The notes below the pieces were generated by a model. It had not been told where the DNA came from and searched no databases. It worked only from the letters and a program-made list of their open reading frames with translations. From an uncultured Eubacteriales bacterium (GTDB taxonomy: Bacteria; Bacillota_A; Clostridia; Oscillospirales; Oscillospiraceae): a stretch of DNA of 10,870 nucleotides. The position numbers and the translations under genes were made by a program. The DNA lies in assembly GCA_949742895.1 (NCBI GenBank), contig CATJRT010000137.1, positions 1 through 10,870 of the forward strand. The letters run 5' to 3'. This document shows, piece by piece, positions 1 through 5,831 of this stretch (positions are counted from its first letter, which is position 1; each line of letters opens with the position of its first letter).

Positions 1-34
1 CACCGCTGAAAGAGTGCGTCTGAAAGCAGGCTGA
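1..34 (+). other. possible C-terminal tail of a + strand gene entering from the left edge
   Basis: In the frame that starts at base 2 the sequence reads TAERVRLKAG and then stops at TGA (32-34), ten bases before a strong intrinsic terminator. A second frame (PLKECV, stop at 21-23) is equally open, so the frame is uncertain. The only support is the position just ahead of the terminator. No family can be named from so few residues. Confidence 0.2.
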
Positions 35-43
35 CAAAAATCT

Positions 44-84
44 ACGGCTCACCGAGTGGGATATCCTCTCGGTGAGCCGTTTTT
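44..84 (+). terminator. Rho-independent terminator
   Basis: A perfect 13-bp stem (44-56 with 68-80, ACGGCTCACCGAG) encloses an 11-nt loop that contains the small palindrome GGATATCC. It runs into a T tract at 80-84 on the + strand. Five A's at 36-40 lie on the other side, so it may also stop transcription arriving on the minus strand. It probably ends a gene lying to the left of the window. Confidence 0.85.
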
Positions 85-86
85 CT

Positions 87-113
87 CTGTCTGTGGCTGG
101 TTGTGTGGTCAAA
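87..113 (+). repeat. 27-bp direct repeat, copy 1
   Basis: This copy matches 352-378 at 26 of 27 positions (G at 103 against A at 368). The two copies lie on opposite sides of the tRNA-Thr fragment. This copy lacks the inverted right arm that follows copy 2. Confidence 0.75.
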
Positions 114-159
114 TCCAAATTCAAAAAATTAAAGCAGTGAAAAAGTGCTGAAATACAAG

Positions 160-192
160 AAAAATCCAGCCCTTCCCGCAGGAAAAACTGGA
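160..192 (-). terminator. tRNA-type intrinsic terminator downstream of the tRNA-Thr fragment
   Basis: Read on the minus strand, the stem starts five bases past the CCA of the tRNA fragment. The outer pairs TCCAG/CTGGA (188-192 with 165-169) continue through G-U, A-U and C-G pairs to a TGC loop. The stem runs directly into TTTTT (164-160). The spacing is what is expected after a tRNA gene, so this side of the junction is probably the original chromosomal flank of tRNA-Thr. Confidence 0.7.
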
Positions 193-197
193 CTTTC

Positions 198-242
198 TGG
201 AGCTGCTACCCAGATTTGAACTGGGGACCTCATCCTTACCAA
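198..242 (-). other. 3' half of tRNA-Thr(GGU): probable attachment site (att) of an integrative element
   Basis: On the minus strand the 45 bases carry, in order: anticodon loop TTGGTAA (242-236, anticodon GGT at 240-238), the 3' anticodon strand GGATG, variable loop AGGTC, a perfect T arm (CCCAG, TTCAAAT, CTGGG), acceptor strand TAGCAGC, discriminator T and CCA. The sequence upstream (CGCTG at 247-243) cannot pair with GGATG, and no D arm or 5' acceptor follows. The gene is therefore cut exactly at the 5' edge of the anticodon loop. Tyrosine integrases commonly recombine in the 3' half of tRNA genes and leave such a duplicate at the far end of the element. The orientation puts the element at higher coordinates and the original chromosome at lower ones. 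The intact tRNA-Thr should lie beyond the right edge of the window. Confidence 0.8.
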
Positions 243-282
243 CAGCGGTAGGGAATTTTTTATAATCTTTTTCATGGTTTAT

Positions 283-347
283 CGTTGTTTCCGCTCCAAC
301 GCAGTTGCTTTCCGACACTTTCCGATGATGCCTCCTCCGTTGTTTCC
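283..347. repeat. short direct repeats beside the att core: possible integrase arm-type sites
   Basis: CGTTGTTTCC occurs at 283-292 and again at 338-347. Between them CTTTCCGA occurs at 308-315 and 318-325, a spacing of exactly 10 bp, one helical turn. All four lie within about 105 bp of the tRNA fragment, on the side predicted to be element DNA. This fits arm-type binding sites of a tyrosine integrase. Apart from these repeats and the next one, bases 243-445 hold no gene I can support. Confidence 0.4.
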
Positions 348-351
348 ACAC

Positions 352-389
352 CTGTCTGTGGCTGGTTATGTGGTCAAAGCCACAGACAG
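352..389. repeat. 27-bp direct repeat copy 2 within an 11-bp inverted repeat
   Basis: Bases 352-378 repeat 87-113. Here the left end CTGTCTGTGGC (352-362) is followed 16 nt later by its perfect inverted copy GCCACAGACAG (379-389), so the whole can form a stem of 11 bp with a 16-nt loop. Its function is unknown. A recombinase or protein binding site is possible. Confidence 0.6.
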
Positions 390-433
390 CCATTCCCTCC
401 ATAGGAGAATCAGCTGGGATTTGCAACGATGGA

Positions 434-457
434 TTGCACCAGTGTCTACAAAGAAAA
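434..457 (-). repeat. 24-bp dispersed repeat, copy 1 (partner at 9960-9983)
   Basis: This copy is identical to 9960-9983 at 22 of 24 bases. Read on the minus strand in one shared frame, both encode a similar string (VFFVDTGA here, LFFADAGA there), so it may be the remnant of a small coding sequence carried on the same mobile element. The frame around this copy is broken. Confidence 0.5.
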
Positions 458-697
458 CGCAGCAGCATCCCTGCGTCGTAATACTCCTAATCGAACCACG
501 ACATATCGCTGTAAGACATCTCGAGCCCCGCCGAGGGGGGGAGCTTTGGCCATACTCACCAAGTAATCAAGCATACTGATCCCATTGCGGGAAACATAGG
601 AAAGGTTCCAGACAAAAAACAGTTTTACATCAGGAATCACACCGAACCCAAAGGTTCTTTCTATCTGTTTTGCCATGCTGGTTTTGCCGGAAGCGCA
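446..697 (-). pseudogene. read-through remnant of the kinase domain (decayed 3' part of the gene at 698-1270)
   Basis: This is in the same frame as the gene upstream and separated from it only by a TGA at 698-700. The residues directly after the stop are CASGKTSMAKQIERTFG, which completes a P-loop (Walker A) begun by IIAIDG before the stop. Uridine-kinase-like proteins usually read IDGRCASGKT here, so the TGA most simply replaces an Arg codon CGA. After about 20 further residues the sequence no longer resembles a kinase (no acidic DDFF-type motif, no complete domain). The frame ends at 446 after 83 codons, where about 180 would be expected. The segment therefore looks both interrupted and decayed, probably by rearrangement at the element's edge. 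Confidence 0.65.
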
Positions 698-1270
698 TCA
701 CCCGTCAATGGCGATGATGGCACGTTTGTTTTGGGTGCGGAACTCGTCCAGTTTTCGAAACAGCAGAAGTTTGGATGCGGAGCGTTTTACCACCCGATAG
801 GCTGGCCGGTAAGCAGCCCGGTATTTCGGACTGTGGGATACCAGTGGGCACCCCGCCGTGATATATTTTGACAGGTAGTCCTCCAGCTCACAAGATGGAA
901 ACCCAAACACACCTTGCCGGGCCAATTCCTGCAAGAGTCCGATTTTTTGCTGAAAGATTACATAATTGCCTGTATGGCAGCGGGCAGCCCGGACAAAGTC
1001 CACGTTCAGCGTTTCCAGTTCATCGGCCTTCAGTGCGGACAGCATGATACGAACCATCCCGTTGCCGATGTCCTCAGCCAGCAACGCGTCGGGATCATGA
1101 ACCGTTGATTTGTACTCCGCCCGGAGCCAGTTCAGGCTTTGTCCCGGATCCGTAATCAGATGCCCACCGCCGAATTCATTTTGGAAAATCAGCTTGACCG
1201 CATCGCACGGAGCCATGGATGGATACCGCAGGGCGTGTGCAGTCAAAATTTCGGTCAGTTTTCGCAACAT
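698..1270 (-). CDS. N-terminal part of a uridine-kinase-like (P-loop) protein, truncated by a stop in Walker A
   Basis: The product is 190 aa. The start chosen is the ATG at 1270, which has GAGAGGA seven bases upstream. The longer GTG frame (1300) begins inside a hairpin and lacks a ribosome site. The body carries a conserved-looking helical domain (APCDAVKLIFQNEFGGGHLI near residue 20 and CPLVSHSPKYRAAYRPAYRVV near residue 145) that I recall as occurring in front of uridine-kinase-like domains in Clostridia. I know no function for it. The last residues IIAIDG are the start of a Walker A motif that continues in frame beyond the TGA. The gene is probably a pseudogene, although the N-terminal domain could still be made as a separate protein. 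It lies 83 bp behind the LysM gene and could be co-transcribed with it. Confidence 0.65.
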   Translation of the reverse strand: MLRKLTEILTAHALRYPSMAPCDAVKLIFQNEFGGGHLITDPGQSLNWLRAEYKSTVHDPDALLAEDIGNGMVRIMLSALKADELETLNVDFVRAARCHTGNYVIFQQKIGLLQELARQGVFGFPSCELEDYLSKYITAGCPLVSHSPKYRAAYRPAYRVVKRSASKLLLFRKLDEFRTQNKRAIIAIDG

Positions 1271-1292
1271 AACACAGTCCTCTCGCAATGGG

Positions 1293-1325
1293 CAAGGCAC
1301 ATCCCAGTAATTGAGATGTGCCTTG
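1293..1325. other. 11-bp perfect hairpin between the LysM gene and the kinase remnant
   Basis: CAAGGCACATC (1293-1303) pairs perfectly with GATGTGCCTTG (1315-1325) around an 11-nt loop. On the minus strand, the direction of transcription here, no U tract follows, so it is not a classical terminator. It could be an RNA processing or 3' stabilising stem for the upstream genes. Confidence 0.55.
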
Positions 1326-1353
1326 TCTCGTTTTACTTGGCAGCCGGATTTGC

Positions 1354-3165
1354 TCAGTCCGGGATGGTCAAAACCTGTCCCACATAAATCATGTTGGGAT
1401 TTTTGATTGTATCCCGGTTGGCCTCATAGAGTTCCTTCCATCTGGATCCGGAGCCCAGTAGCTTCCGGGCAATGGACCACAGGCTGTCGCCCGCGGCCAC
1501 AGTGTAGGTGTTCCCCGGTTCAGGCTGAGGGACAGGATCAGGCTGGGGGATAGGTTCGGGCTGGGGGTTGGGCTGCGGCTCGGGCTGGGGTGCGGGATTC
1601 TCCACAGGCTCATTTACCACCGTGATCCTCCCCTGGGGCCCGGCATATGCGCTGCCTACCGTGCCGCCCAGCTCCTTTTGGATATAGAGCGCCACCGCAT
1701 CACGAACTTTGACCCCGTTGCCGTTATTGATATAGGTCGCGCCCTCGGCTTCCTTGGCGGCCTTCAAGGTGTAATAGGTATCGTTACCGTTCATCAGGAA
1801 GTTGTCGCACACCAGGGCGTAAGTGGCGCCGGGATCGAAGTCCTTGCCGCCCACGCTGGTGATGGTCACGCGGTTGATGGAATCAGCCTCGTAGAACTTG
1901 CCGTAGGCCGCCCCGCCATCATAATCGGCGCTGGTATTGAGCGTGTAAGTCAGGCCGGAAACCTGGGCAAAGCCCGGGCAGTCAGGGCTTTGCGTGGAAG
2001 CCTCAATGGTCTCCAGAAGCTCCTCGCCGGTGACATACAGCACCCCGATGCCCATGGGGGAGAAGGGCAGCGCACGGAGCAGGTCGGTCTGCGTAATGTC
2101 ACCGGTGTAGAGGAAGTTGTCGCAGTTGCCGCCGTTCTGGATGGCCACCACAGGCAGGGATTCATCCAGCCCGTCAATGTAGTTTTGGGCATACCATGCC
2201 AGCGCGTCGGTGGTCAGGTCGCCCAGGTTGCTCTCACTGTTCCAGTTCACACTGTCCGCGCCATTGAGTACTACGCTGGAGGTGCCCGCCACTTTATCTG
2301 CCGCCGCTTTCGCCTCTGCCGCCAATTTGGCTACGGTCTCGTCGGGGGCGGATAGAGTGACGGCCTCCTGGGTGACAGCCTGCGTCTTGTTGTCAATGAC
2401 CAGGGCGCCCACCACCATCTCGCCGCCTGTGGGCGCGGAGATCACGCACTCGCCGGTCATGGCGCTGTTGGCAAGGACGATATTCACATCGGCATCCGAA
2501 TCAGCGGTCAGCGCCTCATCCGCTATCGTGACAAACCCGTCCTGGAGCAGCTTAGCTGCCGCGGGATCGGTGACACCCCAGAAGGTGACCTTCAGCCCGC
2601 CCTCTGTGGTAATCGTGACAGAGGGCTGGAAGGAGTAAATATCCTCCTTCAATGCGGTGACGTTGGAAGCCACTGTCTGGAATTTGGCCGGGGACTTCTC
2701 CGGGCGGTCAATGCTGGCCGCGCTGTCGCTGTAGCCCTGTTTGTAAGTAACAGCCTCCGCGCCGTCCTGCAGTTCCGCCTGGGTATAATAGCGGGTGAGG
2801 TTGCTGTGATACGGGTAGCCGGTGGTGGCGTCCGTGTAGCCGAACTCCGCCAGGCCCATAGCCGCCACATCGTAGCCCGCCGCCTCCATCAGGTTATAGA
2901 CGCTCAGGCCCCTATCGGTATTGGCGGCGGCGCTCCCCTGGAGGTAGTTCCCCGCGTCCACCAGGATCACTTCCGCCCCAGCGGCCTCGTAGGCATCCGC
3001 GGCGGCCTTCACCTGGGCATAAACCTCCACCTCGCCCCGGACATTCCCGGTATAGAGGACGATGGTTTTCCCCTTATAGGACGGGTCGCTGGCCGCGAAC
3101 GCGGTAGTAGCCATGGCAGAGAACAGCATGACTGCCGCCAGGAACAGGCTCAAACGTTTCTTCAT
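1354..3165 (-). CDS. secreted 5'-nucleotidase-fold protein with C-terminal LysM domain, probable pseudoenzyme
   Basis: The product is 603 aa. The start is the ATG at 3165, with GAGGAA five bases upstream; a TTG further up (3189) has no such site. A signal peptide (1-25, MKKR plus hydrophobic core, AFA-A) is followed by a UshA/5'-nucleotidase-like metallophosphatase region (33-265), a 5'-nucleotidase C-terminal domain (298-515; [28 protein letters not shown]), a Pro-Gln-Glu linker (523-550) and a LysM domain (553-603) for peptidoglycan binding. The family's metal ligands are replaced: TNDxHG is TGNVRG (39-44), GD is GN (72-73), GNHE is GLAE (104-107), the LxH motif is LAN (231-233) and GHxH is absent near 245. 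The usual substrate Arg of GGIR is Cys348. The protein is thus likely exported and wall-bound, and a binding or structural protein rather than an enzyme. It is the last intact gene of the unit, 66 bp after the lipoprotein gene. Confidence 0.9.
   Translation of the reverse strand: MKKRLSLFLAAVMLFSAMATTAFAASDPSYKGKTIVLYTGNVRGEVEVYAQVKAAADAYEAAGAEVILVDAGNYLQGSAAANTDRGLSVYNLMEAAGYDVAAMGLAEFGYTDATTGYPYHSNLTRYYTQAELQDGAEAVTYKQGYSDSAASIDRPEKSPAKFQTVASNVTALKEDIYSFQPSVTITTEGGLKVTFWGVTDPAAAKLLQDGFVTIADEALTADSDADVNIVLANSAMTGECVISAPTGGEMVVGALVIDNKTQAVTQEAVTLSAPDETVAKLAAEAKAAADKVAGTSSVVLNGADSVNWNSESNLGDLTTDALAWYAQNYIDGLDESLPVVAIQNGGNCDNFLYTGDITQTDLLRALPFSPMGIGVLYVTGEELLETIEASTQSPDCPGFAQVSGLTYTLNTSADYDGGAAYGKFYEADSINRVTITSVGGKDFDPGATYALVCDNFLMNGNDTYYTLKAAKEAEGATYINNGNGVKVRDAVALYIQKELGGTVGSAYAGPQGRITVVNEPVENPAPQPEPQPNPQPEPIPQPDPVPQPEPGNTYTVAAGDSLWSIARKLLGSGSRWKELYEANRDTIKNPNMIYVGQVLTIPD
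1513..1596 (-). repeat. low-complexity Pro-Gln-Glu linker coding repeat
   Basis: This encodes about 28 residues of irregular PQPEP-type units between the 5'-nucleotidase-like part and the LysM domain. It is probably an extended wall-spanning spacer. The near-repeated DNA makes it prone to length variation between strains. Confidence 0.7.
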
Positions 3166-3231
3166 CTTGTTTCCTCGCTTTCCTTTCAATTGTTATGTGA
3201 ACGCAGCCGCAAAGCCGCAGCATCACCTGGC

Positions 3232-4467
3232 TTAGAAGTAAATCGGCAGTACCGTGACGCCTAATTCCTGGGCCGCCAGGGCCAGATCCACGTCTGTATA
3301 CCAATCCGGGTAGAACTGTTTGGCAAAGGCCAGGCCGGCATATATGGCGGAGGGGGTATCTCCCCCCAGCGCCGCCTGGGAGATCACCACGACGGCCTGG
3401 TCGGGGAACCGGCCCTGCACATCCGCCTTGACTGCGGCGGCATTGGACAGGTCACCCGTACATTTCAACACTACCTGGGGCTTTTTCCCCTGCACCCAGT
3501 CATCCGTGACGGCGGGATCCGTCCGATTTGCCGCGATGTTCAGCGAGCCCGTGGCGGTAATCAGGGAACAGCTTTGCCGGGTCGTATTGTCCTGCTCCAG
3601 CTCGAAATAGACAGACACCTGCTGGCACATATACACCTGCTGGGTCTTGTTGCGCAGGGTAAAGGACCAGAACGCCAGCGGGTCATAGATCCAATGGGCG
3701 TATAATGTCACGTCCTCGTTCCCGTGAAAGATGTCCTCCGGCGTGATTTGTGCCCCATCCTCCTCCGCCGTGAACCAGCCATCGAATGTATAGCCCTCAT
3801 AAAGCGGCGTGGGCAGTATGCCAAAGGCGTCCCCGTCGCTCAGTTCCAGGCGGGCCTCCTTGGACTTTACCCGCCCGCCGTTCCCATCGAAGGTAACGGT
3901 ACAGGTCCGTTTTTCCTGCCAATGGGCATACAGCGTATGGTCGGCGGACTGGGTAACGGCGGTATCCGGCAGGATCTGCGTACCCCCGTTCCGAGCAGTC
4001 CACCAGCCGGAAAAGGCATAACCCCGGCGGGTGATGTCCGGCTGAATGCCGTATGGTTCGCCCGCTGTGACCACAGTGCGCACCGCGCCGCCATCCCCGC
4101 CGTTGGGGTCGTAGGTCACGGTGAGCCCGACAGCGGTCTGTACGTTGAGCTGCGTGGAGCCGTGTTCCGATGCCGCTCCGGCCTGATCGGGCCGTTGGTC
4201 GTCAGCGTTTTCCGCTGGGTGTTCCTCCACCAAGGGCGGCTGGCTGGGAGGCGGCGTTTCCATAGACGCGGGGGGCTGCGTCTCCGGCGGCGGGGGTTCC
4301 GGTGCCGGACTGGGCGGCTCAGCGCTCTCAGCCGGCGGCATTGGGGTATCTTGGGGCTGGAGTACGGTATCTGCCAGATCAGGATTGGAAATCGTCCTGG
4401 TCCGGCATCCGGCAAACAGCAACAAAGCCAGCACCGCCAGCAGGAAGAGCATGGCTCGTTTTTTCAT
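3232..4467 (-). CDS. lipoprotein with two InlB B-repeats and a substrate-binding-protein-like C-terminal lobe
   Basis: The product is 411 aa. The ATG has GGAGGT nine bases upstream. A lipoprotein signal (MKKRAMLFLLAVLALLLFAGC, Cys21) is followed by a Pro-rich spacer (about 38-85). Two InlB B-repeat / Listeria-Bacteroides repeat domains (PF09479 type) follow at 114-183 and 188-259; each has the VTYDPNGG or VTFDGNGG opening, GY.F.GW centre and TLYAHW end. The last 140 residues (275-405) resemble the C-terminal lobe of class III (Fe/B12-type) substrate-binding proteins: WVQGKKPQVVLKC, then VVVISQAALGGDTPSAIYAG and LAFAKQFYPDWYTDVD. The N-terminal lobe that would complete a ligand cleft is absent. 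The lobe call is from pattern memory and is moderate; the lipoprotein and repeat calls are firm. It lies 14 nt after the membrane-protein gene and is probably anchored outside the membrane. Confidence 0.85.
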   Translation of the reverse strand: MKKRAMLFLLAVLALLLFAGCRTRTISNPDLADTVLQPQDTPMPPAESAEPPSPAPEPPPPETQPPASMETPPPSQPPLVEEHPAENADDQRPDQAGAASEHGSTQLNVQTAVGLTVTYDPNGGDGGAVRTVVTAGEPYGIQPDITRRGYAFSGWWTARNGGTQILPDTAVTQSADHTLYAHWQEKRTCTVTFDGNGGRVKSKEARLELSDGDAFGILPTPLYEGYTFDGWFTAEEDGAQITPEDIFHGNEDVTLYAHWIYDPLAFWSFTLRNKTQQVYMCQQVSVYFELEQDNTTRQSCSLITATGSLNIAANRTDPAVTDDWVQGKKPQVVLKCTGDLSNAAAVKADVQGRFPDQAVVVISQAALGGDTPSAIYAGLAFAKQFYPDWYTDVDLALAAQELGVTVLPIYF

Positions 4468-4481
4468 AATGGCCGCACCTC

Positions 4482-5831
4482 CTATAAAGCCCGCACATAA
4501 CGGGCCAAAAACCGGCCCTTCCGATCCAGCTCATCCCACACGCGCTGCCTGACCTGCTCCATAAAGCCGCGCATCTGCGCACGCTGACCGCCGCTCACGT
4601 CATGTCCGCTGTAGGCGGCCTCCTGCCATATGGGAAGCGTGGCCTCATACAAAGCCTGAAGCTCCAGCGAGAGCGTCTCCCCGATCTGCACGGAGTAGGC
4701 GCTGTATGGGAGATTGGTCAGGTTCAATCCTCCCAGGCGGAGCCAGCGCATGGCGTAGAGGAACATGGCCCGCACGGCGGCGCTGTTGTCCGGGTCGTCC
4801 AACCCCTGCCGGTTTTTGGTCCGGCGGCGCTTGAACCAGTCGCTCAGAATGGCTGGAAGGAACAATATCAACGCCAGCAGAAAGATGACCAGCCCGACAG
4901 ACAGGGGGCGGAGCCAGTCCGCCTCATCCCCGTCCGATGCGGACGGCGTCTCCTCCCGCTCAAAGTTCCGCTCCTCAGGGGGCGGCTCCTGCTCCGGCTG
5001 CGTATCGGGATGCCAGTTCTCGGCGTAGGCCAAGGTATGGAGGGCCAGCACATCGCGGGCGCGCTCCTCCCAGGCGGACAGGCGGGCGTCCTCGTTCGGA
5101 GCGGCAAGCAGCGCCACCCCGCAGATCAGGGCGAACGCCGCCAGCGCCCCAATGCAGGGGAGATACCGGGCCGGTCTGTCCTGGGAGGGAAGCTCTACGA
5201 ATGCCGCCGTCAGGGCCGCCGCCAGCAGGATCGTCCAACGGGGCATGGGGGATACGCCCAGATAGGCCATCCACCCCGCCAGGGCCGAAAACAGCAGGGC
5301 GGGCGGCAGCTTTTTTCTCCGGCACAGCGCCCAGCCGCACAGCCCACCGGTGAGCAGCCCCAGGGGAAACAGGGCGTATTGAATACAGCCCTGCCATGCC
5401 CCTTCCTCCGCGGCAACGGAAAACATTTCATAGGTGTATGCCTGACTGGCCTCGCTGGCGGCAAACATCCGGTTGAGCGCCAGTTTGACGCCGTCCGCCG
5501 CAACCTGCCAGCGGATCAAAAGCAGAACAGCCGCCGCGGCGGCACTGCCCGCCAAAATCCGCCGTGCCAGAATAGGGCGCAGCCGCAGAAATGGCAGGGC
5601 CAACGTAAGCACGGCTCCCGCCGCGAGTGGTAATACCCCTGTCGAGGACAGGGAAGCCATGCTGCAAAGGCAGCCCCACAGGGCGATGTATAGGGCCAGC
5701 GCTCTGAGTCCGTCAAAGGCTCCCCCCGGGGTGGTGGGCTTCCCATCAGATTCGATTTGGCAGATGATACCCTCTTTACAGTTCAAGGGACAAGGCTCCT
5801 TCCGTAAGCTGGGTATGTTGGACGGGGACAT
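4482..5831 (-). CDS. TgpA-like polytopic membrane protein without a transglutaminase domain (DUF4129-like C-terminus)
   Basis: The product is 449 aa from the ATG at 5831 (GGAGG six bases upstream, 56-bp overlap with the DUF58 gene). A TTG at 5786, with GGAAGGAG nine bases upstream and an 11-bp overlap, is a serious alternative (434 aa). About seven hydrophobic segments lie between residues 40 and 260. A short acidic, Pro/Glu-rich extracytoplasmic stretch (about 270-325) follows, then a last membrane helix (VGLVIFLLALILFLPAIL), a basic stop-transfer segment and a cytoplasmic tail resembling DUF4129 (AVRAMFLYAMRWLRLGG, later SLELQALYEATLPIWQEAAYS). In MoxR-DUF58 operons this place is normally held by a membrane protein with an external transglutaminase domain (Cys-His-Asp). 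Here the loop is far too short to hold one. The role is unknown, presumably partner of the DUF58 and MoxR proteins. Confidence 0.8.
   Translation of the reverse strand: MSPSNIPSLRKEPCPLNCKEGIICQIESDGKPTTPGGAFDGLRALALYIALWGCLCSMASLSSTGVLPLAAGAVLTLALPFLRLRPILARRILAGSAAAAAVLLLIRWQVAADGVKLALNRMFAASEASQAYTYEMFSVAAEEGAWQGCIQYALFPLGLLTGGLCGWALCRRKKLPPALLFSALAGWMAYLGVSPMPRWTILLAAALTAAFVELPSQDRPARYLPCIGALAAFALICGVALLAAPNEDARLSAWEERARDVLALHTLAYAENWHPDTQPEQEPPPEERNFEREETPSASDGDEADWLRPLSVGLVIFLLALILFLPAILSDWFKRRRTKNRQGLDDPDNSAAVRAMFLYAMRWLRLGGLNLTNLPYSAYSVQIGETLSLELQALYEATLPIWQEAAYSGHDVSGGQRAQMRGFMEQVRQRVWDELDRKGRFLARYVRAL

Noticed and set aside
261..266. TATAAT on the + strand in an AT-rich stretch, as a possible promoter
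   Set aside because: No -35 at a suitable distance and no + strand gene downstream; it lies in the AT-rich DNA beside the att core.
511..545. GC-rich inverted stretch (CCCCGCC/GGGG) as a terminator
   Set aside because: The perfect stem is only about four pairs and there is no T tract on either strand.
698..700. In-frame TGA as a selenocysteine codon
   Set aside because: No convincing SECIS-like stem-loop directly downstream, the position is normally Arg in this P-loop family, and the domain after it is decayed.
1509..1600. Repeated GGGCTGGGG-like units as a possible array of binding sites or CRISPR-like repeat
   Set aside because: They are the codons of the Pro-Gln-Glu linker in the LysM protein; irregular, without spacers.
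3166..3189. Longer start (TTG at 3189) for the LysM protein
   Set aside because: It would put KGKRGNK before the signal peptide and consume the GAGGAA ribosome site of the ATG at 3165.
3724..4500. 258-codon + strand frame opposite the lipoprotein gene
   Set aside because: Antisense of a gene with clear lipobox and InlB repeats; low-complexity Arg/Gly sequence without domains.
4602..5633. Long + strand frame (343 codons) opposite the membrane-protein gene
   Set aside because: Shadow of the GC-rich minus-strand gene: Gln/Arg/Gly-rich translation, no ribosome site, no family resemblance.
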